From Polyangiaceae bacterium (GTDB lineage: Bacteria; Myxococcota_A; Polyangia; Polyangiales; Polyangiaceae), in NCBI GenBank assembly GCA_016712345.1, contig JADJRH010000001.1, forward strand, positions 3,286,001 through 3,350,000: DNA of 64,000 nt, in the 5' to 3' direction. Of this stretch, positions 57,044 to 64,000 are shown one piece after another (positions within the stretch are counted from its first letter, which is position 1; every line of letters starts with the position of its first letter). The notes beneath the pieces are model-generated. The model did no database searches, was not told where the DNA came from, and worked only from the letters and a program-made list of their open reading frames with translations. Both the position numbers and the translations under genes were made by a program.

Positions 57044-59134
57044 TCAGTCGGCGCGTTCGGCGAGCACAATGATTCGAGGTGATTCACAGCCGAAAAACAC
57101 GCCCGCATGGGCGGGGTGGCCGGTCACCTGCACCACGCGGAAGCCGCAGTCGTGCATCATCTTGCCGAGTTCGTGCAGGTTGTAGAGGCGGATCGAGTAG
57201 TCGATTTCGCGCGTGCGACCGTCTTCAAACATCACGGTGCGCTTGACCTTCAAGCGGCTCGTGAAGAAGTCGACGAACATTTCATCCATGCACACGCAGC
57301 CTTCGCCCTCAAACCAAACGAGGCTCGGTTGTCGCGGTGCGACGAAGTCGCGATTGATGATGTCGATGAGGAGCATGCCGCCCTGTCGAAGCGCTCGGCG
57401 CGCCCGCGACAACACCTCCAGATTTTTTTCTTCATCGAAATAGCCGAAGCTCGTTTGCCAGCAGTAGATGCCGTCAAACATTTCTTCGAAGGCCATTTCG
57501 CGCATGTCGCCTTGAAGGAAATTGAGCTTTTGACCGCGCATCTGCGCTTCGTCGGCGGCGCGTGCGAGCATCGCGAGCGAAAGGTCAAACCCAACAACGC
57601 TGTAGCCGCGACTCGCGAGTTCCACTGCGTGACCGCCGGTGCCGCAAGCGAGGTCGAGAATCACTGCGCCTTTTTCAACGCCAAGGCTTTCTTCGATGAA
57701 GTTCACCTCGCGCTGGATGAAGCCCAGCTTCGGCTCATCCATCGTGCGCAAAAAATCTTCTGAGAAAAGCTCGTCCCACCATGCGCGCTTCTTGGTTTCG
57801 GGTCGCGCTGTGGGCGGCGCCGGCTTGGACGCTGGGGCAGGTTTTGACGGAGGAGGCGCTTGCGGTTGCGGTGCCGATGTTGCGGCGGCGGGTGCGGCCG
57901 GCGCGGCAGGCGCGGCAGGCGGCAAAGGTGTCACAGGCGCCGTGGCGCGTTTGCTCGGTGGGGGCGGCCGTTTTGGTTGATCCGGCTCCACCTCCATCAC
58001 CACCGGGATCTCGTCGGTTTGCGCGCGATCAAGTTCGTCGGCGGAAACGCGATCGGCCTCAACTTCGGCAGCCTCAATTTCTTCGAGGCTCTCTTCTTCG
58101 ATCTTTCGGGTGACCGGCGCTTCATCGAAGGCCGGACTGCTCTCGCGGTCGGGTTCGATCTCTTCGAGCGCTTCCACTTCTTCGGTGGCGCCGTGTTTCG
58201 CGGCGGCCGGCGGCGTTTCCGGGAACACCGGCGACATCACCGAAGGCAACGTTGATTCAAGATCGGCGGGGAGTTCGCGGAGATCAATCGTAGCGGGCGA
58301 CCGCGCTCCAGCGATCGGTGAAGCCGCCGAAGGCTCCGTGGTTTCGCCGCTCTTTGCCGGAGGTTCCGGCGATGGTTCCGGCGCGGGTCGCGTCGATGGA
58401 AGCGGCGCCGTCATGGGCCCTTCGCCAATCGCCAAGATGGGGATTGGCCGAATGATCGCGATGCTGTCGTCGGTCACGATCGGGGCACGCTCAGCCGGTT
58501 TTGTCGCGGGTGCGTTTGACAAGACGGGCGCGGACGGCGGAGCGAGCACCGCAGGCAACGGCATGGATGCCGGAAGCGTTGCCGCGTCAGGCGTTGCAAT
58601 TGTTGCAGGGCCGGCCGGCGGAGGCGGCGATGCGATTGTCACCGCCGGAGGTGTGGGTGTTGGCGCAGCGGCGACGGCGGGAGGCGCGGGGGTGGTCGAC
58701 GGCACCGCGTCGTTCGGAATTTTCAGCGTGCGTCGCGATCGCCTTCTCGAAGCGTTCGTTGAATTCGATGGGTCGTCGGGGTTGGATCCGACCGATGTTT
58801 TGTTGTCGGTCGCGGCCCAGTCCGGGATAGCAGGCGGCGCACTGTCGGCGGCGGACGCGGGGGTGCGTGGTCGAGGGGGCGCGGGGGGTGCTGGCAACGG
58901 CGCGGTGCCGCGCGGAAGTGTTGCGGGGGCCGGAGGCCCCAACCCAAGCGCCGAATCCAATGCTTCGAGCGAAGGCGGCGCGTCCGCATTCAGCGAAAGC
59001 GAAGGTACTTCGTCTGGCGTGTGTACACCTTGCAACGTGGAGCTTCGTTTGCGCAGAGGCCTGTTAGCACCGGCCTCCGTTGCTCCATCGGCCGCGAGTG
59101 CGCCGCCGTCTTGTCCCTCGGTTTCGCCTTTCAT
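57044..59134 (-). CDS. SAM-dependent methyltransferase with a long Pro/Ala-rich N-terminal region
   Basis: 696 residues from ATG 59134. The first 430 residues are low-complexity Pro/Ala/Thr with acidic stretches (EEVEALEEIEPDRES), probably disordered. The C-terminal 250 residues form a class I methyltransferase: motif I VILDLACGTGGHAVEL, then VVGFDLSLAMLARA, LNFLQGDMREMAF and YCWQTSFGYFDEEKN. Substrate unknown. The start ATG overlaps the psd stop (ATGA, 59131-59134) and the stop is 5 bases before the FAD oxidase gene, so the run psd, methyltransferase, oxidase and CxxC gene is one operon. That context suggests lipid modification. Confidence 0.8.
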   Translation of the reverse strand: MKGETEGQDGGALAADGATEAGANRPLRKRSSTLQGVHTPDEVPSLSLNADAPPSLEALDSALGLGPPAPATLPRGTAPLPAPPAPPRPRTPASAADSAPPAIPDWAATDNKTSVGSNPDDPSNSTNASRRRSRRTLKIPNDAVPSTTPAPPAVAAAPTPTPPAVTIASPPPPAGPATIATPDAATLPASMPLPAVLAPPSAPVLSNAPATKPAERAPIVTDDSIAIIRPIPILAIGEGPMTAPLPSTRPAPEPSPEPPAKSGETTEPSAASPIAGARSPATIDLRELPADLESTLPSVMSPVFPETPPAAAKHGATEEVEALEEIEPDRESSPAFDEAPVTRKIEEESLEEIEAAEVEADRVSADELDRAQTDEIPVVMEVEPDQPKRPPPPSKRATAPVTPLPPAAPAAPAAPAAATSAPQPQAPPPSKPAPASKPAPPTARPETKKRAWWDELFSEDFLRTMDEPKLGFIQREVNFIEESLGVEKGAVILDLACGTGGHAVELASRGYSVVGFDLSLAMLARAADEAQMRGQKLNFLQGDMREMAFEEMFDGIYCWQTSFGYFDEEKNLEVLSRARRALRQGGMLLIDIINRDFVAPRQPSLVWFEGEGCVCMDEMFVDFFTSRLKVKRTVMFEDGRTREIDYSIRLYNLHELGKMMHDCGFRVVQVTGHPAHAGVFFGCESPRIIVLAERAD

Positions 59135-59973
59135 CGCGCACCATCCGGGCAGAATTGCTGCCCCATTTTCACAGGCCCAAGGGGCCGAGAAAATGTGGGC
59201 CAAGCGCCCGGTTCAACGAACACAACCGCCGTTGAACCGAGATGAAACATACCGATCTCGTCGCCTTGTTGGAGCGAGAGTGCAGGTGAAAGCGTGTGCG
59301 TACCCATTGGAACGTCGCGGGCATCAATGCCCGTGACCGATACCCGCCCCACGATCATCGCGCTCACCATGACGACCGTAACGCGGCCGTGTCCTTCGGT
59401 GTCGATCACGATCGCAACGCGCCGATTCCTTGAGAAAAGACCGGGAATGTGTCGCTCCCCGATCGAGTTCACGGGGAAATAATCGCCCGGCAGTGACCGC
59501 ACAGTTCGCACCGTGCCCGCCACCGGCGAATGCACGCGGTGGTAGTCGCGCGGCGAAAGGTACACCACGGCAAACTGGCCGCCTTCATATCGTTTCGCGT
59601 CAACAGCATCGCCGATGAGATCTGCGCATGTGTACGGTTTGCCTTTCACAAGGACGCGACCGTTTGGTTCGACCGGACCAGCCGCTTCAACTCGCCCATC
59701 CGCGGGACTCACGAATGCGTTCGACGCGCCTTCGATCTGCCGCGCCCCTGTTCGAAGGGCGCGCGTGAAAAACGCATCGAAGCTCGGAAATGCTCCGGGT
59801 TGCGGTTCGGCTTCTTCCATGTCCACGCGGTATGCGCGCGCGTACAAACCAACAACGGCGGAAGAGACGGCGGAGGGCAGCTCGGCATCAACGAGACGAC
59901 CGACCGCGCGCGTGATCCTCTCTCGCGGAAGGACTCGCAGCAGCTGCGCGGCAGCGAAGGTAGCGACGTTCAT
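59131..59973 (-). CDS. psd: Phosphatidylserine decarboxylase
   Basis: 280 residues from ATG 59973; TTG 60009 would add 12. Conserved Psd features: FPSFDAFFTRALRTGARQI, FVSPADGRVEAAGPV, YLSPRDYHRVHSPVAGTV, and FHLGSTAVVFV, where the LGST Ser is the site of self-cleavage and pyruvoyl formation. The enzyme makes phosphatidylethanolamine at the inner membrane. It is the first gene of the probable lipid operon that continues to the CxxC gene. Confidence 0.93.
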   Translation of the reverse strand: MNVATFAAAQLLRVLPRERITRAVGRLVDAELPSAVSSAVVGLYARAYRVDMEEAEPQPGAFPSFDAFFTRALRTGARQIEGASNAFVSPADGRVEAAGPVEPNGRVLVKGKPYTCADLIGDAVDAKRYEGGQFAVVYLSPRDYHRVHSPVAGTVRTVRSLPGDYFPVNSIGERHIPGLFSRNRRVAIVIDTEGHGRVTVVMVSAMIVGRVSVTGIDARDVPMGTHTLSPALSLQQGDEIGMFHLGSTAVVFVEPGAWPTFSRPLGPVKMGQQFCPDGAR

Positions 59974-60034
59974 CGGGGAGGGCGCAAAAATAAAGGGATA
60001 GAAGGGCAATCGTAGGCTGGCCGATTCACCACGG

Positions 60035-60754
60035 TCAACCGATGCGGATTTTCTTCTTCAAAGCGGCCAACTCGTCGTCGATCTCGGGGCTCTCGGTCTT
60101 GGCTCCCCCGGATCCGCCGCCTTTGCCTTCAAGTGCGGCAAATTTTGATTCCAACTCGTCGGCTTCCATGCGGCCGTCACGCAGAGCGTCGTCAACTTCA
60201 CGGTGGGCGGCAACTTCGGCAACCTGCCCGTCGATTTTGTCTTCCATTCGCCGAAACTCTGCGAACGCGCCGCCCGGTGATTTGGCGCCGAGCCCTTCCG
60301 CTCCGCCTCCGCCGCGGGCCTGCTTCACCTGCGCGGCGATGGTGCCCTTTTTCACTTCAAGCTCTTTTTGTTTGCCCTCCATGCGATCGAGTTCGCTCTT
60401 CATGGTGATCACCGTGGAGCGCTGTTCGGCACGAAGCGACTCTGCGCGATCGCGTTCTGTCACGACGCGTTTCTTCTGCACCAGCGCTTCACGTGCGAGC
60501 TTCTCGTCGTTGGCTTTGAGAGCGAGTTCGGCGCGTCGGTCCCACTTTTCAACTTCGGCGTCGAGATCCTCCACCTTTTTTCGAAGAACCTTTTCAGCCG
60601 CAACCCCTTCCACAAGTTCTTTGCGGGCGGCTTTGATTTGGTCCTTCATCTCCTCGACGATGAGATCGATGTTTTTTTTGGGATCTTCCGCCTTGTCGAG
60701 GAGCGCGTTCATGTTGCTCGAAATGACCTTGCCCATGCGGTCGAAGATGCCCAT
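60035..60754 (-). CDS. pspA: PspA/IM30 family protein
   Basis: 239 residues from ATG 60754 (MGIFDRMGKVISSNMNALLD, the family N-terminal amphipathic helix). Long heptad helices follow (KVEDLDAEVEKWDRRAELAL, RAEQRSTVITMKSELDRMEG), a Gly-rich break, and a final short helix DELAALKKKIRIG. PspA/IM30 proteins coat and stabilise damaged membranes as ESCRT-III-like polymers. The upstream in-frame extension to 60814 is not conserved. It stands between psd and the anti-sigma gene on the same strand. Confidence 0.9.
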   Translation of the reverse strand: MGIFDRMGKVISSNMNALLDKAEDPKKNIDLIVEEMKDQIKAARKELVEGVAAEKVLRKKVEDLDAEVEKWDRRAELALKANDEKLAREALVQKKRVVTERDRAESLRAEQRSTVITMKSELDRMEGKQKELEVKKGTIAAQVKQARGGGGAEGLGAKSPGGAFAEFRRMEDKIDGQVAEVAAHREVDDALRDGRMEADELESKFAALEGKGGGSGGAKTESPEIDDELAALKKKIRIG

Positions 60755-60878
60755 GGGCGTAGGGTGCCTTGCGCCTGCGCCTCTGTAAAGCGCGCACAAC
60801 TCGAAGTTGCGCAACGAAGGGCGCGCTGCGGCGAGCCGGCAGATTGGAGATTGTGTTGAGAAGGCGGGCGGGACGTTT

Positions 60879-61775
60879 TTACTGAACGCCGGCGACGAGG
60901 TTTGCGCTCATCTCCGCGTCGAGATCGGTCGCGAGCGCGTACCCAACGCCTGAGCGCTCCGTTGCCGCGAACGAATAGCCGCGCACGCTGCCGACGTACA
61001 CCGGGCGGTGCTTCACAACGCGCGGTTCGAGCTTGGTGCGCTTGAGCTGCATTGCCTGCGGGTCGAAGACGTAGATCGTGGCGCGGTGGCCGTTTTGCAT
61101 CGAATAAAAGAGCGCTGCTGCCGCGCGACTCGTTCGTGTTCGATGCATGCGCGCTCCGTCGTACCGCACGCCGAGGGGTTGAAACGTCGGCTCAGCCGGG
61201 CGGCGAACCGGAACGCCCACGAACGGATCGAATTTAGCCAACTCATCGGGGTTGGTTGTTTCAGGCGGCAGCGGGCTCGCGTGCATTGCAACGAGATCGT
61301 CAATCACGTCATCGAAGCTGAGCGACAGAAGAGACTCCGACGAAGCCGACGGACGAGCGCCGCCGTTTTCTACGTTGCTGTCGTTTTTCAGCCGCGACGC
61401 GCCGACAAGCGCCACCACGCCTGCTGCCACCGCGAGCGCCGTCACGTGACGCATTGGAACAAACCGACCCGTTTGCTCAGCCCGCGCGAGAGGAACTGGA
61501 ATGGTCGGCGCAGCGGCACTTGGAGCGCGTTTTGACTCGGCTTCGATCACTTTGGCCATGCGCGCTCGAAGATCACTCGGCGCTTTCACAGCGCTTGTGC
61601 GACGCAGGCTGAGCCGAATGGCTCGGTATTGCTCCACCTGATCAAAACACTCGGAGCACTTGGCAACGTGCGCTTCGAGTTCGGTTGTGTGATCCACGGA
61701 AAGCTCACCGTCCACGTATGCGTGAATGGCTCGCGCATAGAGAACGCAATCGGTGGGGGCTTTGAGGGCGCTCAT
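60879..61775 (-). CDS. Anti-sigma factor with zinc-finger (zf-HC2) domain
   Basis: 298 residues. The N-terminal anti-sigma zinc motif is H36-x3-C40-x2-C43 (HVAKCSEC), preceded by AIHAYVDGELS. One membrane helix (VTALAVAAGVVALVGAS, about 109-125) is followed by a periplasmic domain of about 170 residues with YDGARMHRTRTSRAAA and YSFAATERSGVGYALA. It overlaps the end of the sigma gene by 4 bases (61772-61775), so the two proteins are made together. It probably holds the sigma factor at the membrane until a stress signal arrives. Confidence 0.87.
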   Translation of the reverse strand: MSALKAPTDCVLYARAIHAYVDGELSVDHTTELEAHVAKCSECFDQVEQYRAIRLSLRRTSAVKAPSDLRARMAKVIEAESKRAPSAAAPTIPVPLARAEQTGRFVPMRHVTALAVAAGVVALVGASRLKNDSNVENGGARPSASSESLLSLSFDDVIDDLVAMHASPLPPETTNPDELAKFDPFVGVPVRRPAEPTFQPLGVRYDGARMHRTRTSRAAAALFYSMQNGHRATIYVFDPQAMQLKRTKLEPRVVKHRPVYVGSVRGYSFAATERSGVGYALATDLDAEMSANLVAGVQ

Positions 61776-62464
61776 GCGACACCTCTCTTGCGGCGGCGAT
61801 ACTCGGCCAAATTCACCGGCTCTTCAGTTTGCTTGTCTGAATCGGGCACCACAATTCCGATGGACTCAGCATGATCCCGAAGCGCTTTTTGGAGCAACTT
61901 TCTTCCGCGATGAAGCCGCGACATCACTGTGCCGATGGGGCAATTCATAGCGTCGGCGATCTCCTTGTACGACAGCTCCTCAATGTCGGAGAGCACCACC
62001 GCGATCCGAAATTCATCCGGGAGCGCTTCAAGCGCGCGTTGAACTTCTGCTTCAACGAGCGGCGTGAGCGCCTGCGTTTCGGGATCGCGCATGGCGCGCA
62101 TCGTCGTGGCGCCGATCCAGCCGTCGGTTAACGAGTCGGCATCGGGCCCTTCAAAAATTTCACGTTCGAGTCCGCCCCGGCGGTACCGGTTGATGAACGT
62201 GTTGGTCATGATGCGCAGGAGCCAGGCCTTCATGTTGGTGCCCGGCTCGAACTGATCGCGAGCGCGCATCGCTTTCACGATGGTGTCTTGAACGAGATCC
62301 TCGGCCTCGGCGGTGCTGCGCGTCATGCGGCAGCTCACGCCGTACATGGTGTCGAGGTGGCCGAGGAGCTGCACCTCGAATGACGCTTCGGGCGCTGCAA
62401 CCCCCGTCGCTTCCGCGAGGTCTTGCGCCACGCTCGCTGGCTTCTTGCTGAAGAAAAACGGCAT
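61772..62464 (-). CDS. ECF (RpoE-like) RNA polymerase sigma factor
   Basis: 230 residues from ATG 62464. Region 2 has DLVQDTIVKAMRARDQFEPG and TNMKAWLLRIMTNTFINRYR. Region 4 has ALEALPDEFRIAVVLSDIEE, LSYKEIADAMNCPIGTVMSR and LHRGRKLLQ, the standard ECF pattern. The stop overlaps the start of the zinc anti-sigma gene. Upstream in-frame codons to 62527 overlap the phaR gene and are probably not used. Its regulon is unknown. Confidence 0.92.
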   Translation of the reverse strand: MPFFFSKKPASVAQDLAEATGVAAPEASFEVQLLGHLDTMYGVSCRMTRSTAEAEDLVQDTIVKAMRARDQFEPGTNMKAWLLRIMTNTFINRYRRGGLEREIFEGPDADSLTDGWIGATTMRAMRDPETQALTPLVEAEVQRALEALPDEFRIAVVLSDIEELSYKEIADAMNCPIGTVMSRLHRGRKLLQKALRDHAESIGIVVPDSDKQTEEPVNLAEYRRRKRGVA

Positions 62465-62495
62465 ATCGGTGCTCGGAACAGAGGCAGTTGCCTTT

Positions 62496-63146
62496 CTATT
62501 CCTTAGCGCCGTCATTCGATTTCGCACCCTCCAAGATCGCCAGGCGAGCCTCCAGCGCTTCGACGCGCTGCGTAAGGGTGTTCACCTCGGCCTGGAGTGC
62601 GCTCACGCCCGGCAAAAGAGTGCGCATCCGTTCGTCGATGGCGTGCTGCCATTGATCCAGCGTTTGACGCGACGACTCCAACATCTCTGAAAAGCGGCCC
62701 TTCGGTTTTTCGGCCTGCGGATCCACCGCGGCAGGCGGGGGCGGCGGAGGAGGCGGCGGCGGCTCGGGTTCGGGCGGCGGTGCCACTTCGGCGTTTTCTT
62801 CGGCGGTGGTGCCCGGCAAAATTCTTCCGAGCGGACTTTCTCGAAGCTGCGTCAAGAGACGGCTCCCGCGTTCTTGGATCACGTCGCGCAACGTTCCAAG
62901 CGGAACACTGCGGGGTTGGTTTTTTACGTCTTCGGAGATGATGAGCGCCAGCGTCACCTCCGTTTTGTCTTCCTTCGTGGCGTTGTCGATGATCTGCACA
63001 TCCTCGCCGGCGCGCACCATCGTGCCGATCTGTTGCAGCGTGACGTAGCGACTGTCCTTGGTGTCGTAGAGCTTGCGGTTTGAGTACCGCTTGATGACGC
63101 GCCGCGGCTTGTCTCCCGTTGCGGTTGTTTCTTTCGCTGCTTCCAT
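62496..63146 (-). CDS. phaR: Polyhydroxyalkanoate synthesis regulator PhaR-like protein
   Basis: 216 residues. The PHB/PHA accumulation regulator DNA-binding domain is unmistakable: IKRYSNRKLYDTKDSRYVTL (18-37), then DVQIIDNATKEDKTEVTLAL. A second conserved block covers LGTLRDVIQERGSRLLTQLRE. A Pro-only stretch and a coiled-coil tail (LQAEVNTLTQRVEALEARL) follow. PhaR proteins sense polyhydroxyalkanoate and repress phasin and synthase genes. It diverges from the ABC ATPase gene across 131 bp. Confidence 0.9.
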   Translation of the reverse strand: MEAAKETTATGDKPRRVIKRYSNRKLYDTKDSRYVTLQQIGTMVRAGEDVQIIDNATKEDKTEVTLALIISEDVKNQPRSVPLGTLRDVIQERGSRLLTQLRESPLGRILPGTTAEENAEVAPPPEPEPPPPPPPPPPAAVDPQAEKPKGRFSEMLESSRQTLDQWQHAIDERMRTLLPGVSALQAEVNTLTQRVEALEARLAILEGAKSNDGAKE

Positions 63147-63277
63147 GACGATGTGGGCCTCGACTGAGCACGGCGTTGCGTGCGAGGAGTGTGCGCAGGC
63201 TGCGTTCTCTGCGGGTTGATACGGCCTGGCAATTGGACCACTGTGCTGCCCTCACGCGCAAGAGACGGGCGCACCCA

Positions 63278-64000
63278 ATGCTGGAGCTTCGAGATGTAGC
63301 TGCACGATATGCCGATGGAAACGAAGCTCTCAGGGATATTTCACTGAGCGTCAGCCCAGGGGAAATATGTGCGGTTTTGGGTCCCAACGGCGCCGGAAAA
63401 TCAACGCTCGTGCGGATCTTGTCCGGTGCGCTCAAGCCGGCGAGCGGAACTGTTTCGCTGTTCGGCGATAACATCGCCACGCTCGATCGACGCGCGATTG
63501 CGCAGCGCATCGCGGTCGTCCCGCAGACCGTCGAAGTCGCGTTTGGGTTCACCGTGCGTCAAGTCGTTGCGATGGGCCGCGCGCCCCACCAAGGCCCGTG
63601 GATGAGCGCGTCCAACGCCGACAACGAAATTGTCGAACACGCCGTGCGCGCGTGTGATCTCGTGACGCTTGCCGATCGGCAGGTGAAACATCTTTCGGGC
63701 GGAGAGCAGAAACGAGTCGCGATTGCCCGCGCGCTGGCCCAAAGCGCGCGCGCACTGATTCTCGACGAAGCGGCTTCGCACTTGGACATTCGGCACGCCG
63801 TGGAGCTGCACGAAGTTGTTTGCCGCGAAGTTGTGGACCGAGCGCTCGTTTGCGTGGTTGTCCTCCACGATCTCAACGCCGCCGCTCGTTACGCCGATCG
63901 CGTGGCGCTCCTCAAGGCGGGCCGACTCATCGCGTTCGGGTCGGTTGAAGAGGTGATGACTTACAGGCGCCTCAAAGAAGTTTTTGAAACCGAACTCTAC
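63278..64000 (+). CDS. ABC transporter ATP-binding protein (FecE/HmuV/BtuD type), cut by the window edge
   Basis: 241 codons are visible from ATG 63278 and the frame is still open at 64000. Walker A is GPNGAGKST (35-43), signature LSGGE (139-143), and Walker B ILDEAAS (161-167), with Ala-Ala in place of the usual Pro-Thr. The H-loop is VVLHDLNAAARYADR. VEVAFGFTVRQVVAMGRAPH is typical of ATPases for iron-siderophore, heme or cobalamin uptake. A B12 role would fit the B12-dependent reductase at the other end of the window but is not shown. Confidence 0.88.
   Translation, partial: MLELRDVAARYADGNEALRDISLSVSPGEICAVLGPNGAGKSTLVRILSGALKPASGTVSLFGDNIATLDRRAIAQRIAVVPQTVEVAFGFTVRQVVAMGRAPHQGPWMSASNADNEIVEHAVRACDLVTLADRQVKHLSGGEQKRVAIARALAQSARALILDEAASHLDIRHAVELHEVVCREVVDRALVCVVVLHDLNAAARYADRVALLKAGRLIAFGSVEEVMTYRRLKEVFETELY

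Overview
The window looks like chromosomal DNA of a myxobacterium-type organism (phylum Myxococcota, probably class Polyangia). Evidence: GC-rich genes; a CarD/CdnL regulator; an adenosylcobalamin-dependent ribonucleotide reductase; Gly/Thr-linker lipoproteins with VCBS or Cys-rich repeats; a collagen-like lipoprotein with an EF-hand-like segment; and an NRPS cluster. Names rest on motifs read by eye; no database search was possible.

Layout. (1) 1-4.4 kb, core-like: start of nrdJ (minus), carD, and an AAA-like NTPase with a membrane/coiled-coil tail. (2) 4.4-11.9 kb, an accessory patch bounded by 67-bp direct repeats. It holds a collagen-like lipoprotein, an HNH nuclease, two PD-(D/E)XK-type proteins, a frameshifted ECF sigma factor, and half of a duplicated lipoprotein/small-protein module. 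Repeats and large hairpins fill the gaps. (3) 12.0-16.6 kb, a probable zinc-starvation locus: Cys-less ribosomal protein L33 diverging from a COG0523 GTPase, DUF1826, and an MbnP/MbnH metallo-mystery pair. (4) 16.6-23.2 kb, duplicated and shuffled small genes: lipoproteins, a DUF1835-like protein, and a toxin-like/ankyrin pair. (5) 23.3-37.2 kb, a biosynthetic cluster: 4-hydroxymandelate synthase, a frameshifted hydroxymandelate oxidase, PobA, a methyltransferase, a two-module NRPS without thioesterase, a Wzx/MATE-like flippase, and two alpha/beta hydrolases lacking the usual serine. (6) 37.7-64 kb, core-like again: a calcineurin-AAA fusion, RNase J, CHAD protein, surface lipoproteins, cyclophilin, an alginate-export-like porin, FtsH, TilS, an FAD oxidase, a methyltransferase, Psd, PspA, an ECF sigma/anti-sigma pair, PhaR, and the start of an ABC ATPase gene.

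Two signals cut across the gene map. The octamer GTGTACAC occurs 13 times by my count. Twelve copies lie at or beyond 37.0 kb, one is at 2.1 kb, and none falls between, which separates resident from acquired DNA. The sequence also carries many long palindromes. One family (8.65, 37.33 and 53.75 kb) keeps its complementarity although the arms differ, and three palindromes sit in frame inside the FAD-oxidase gene. The best candidates for something new are this palindrome family, the NRPS-flippase-hydrolase cluster, and the pairing of MbnPH with zinc-starvation genes.
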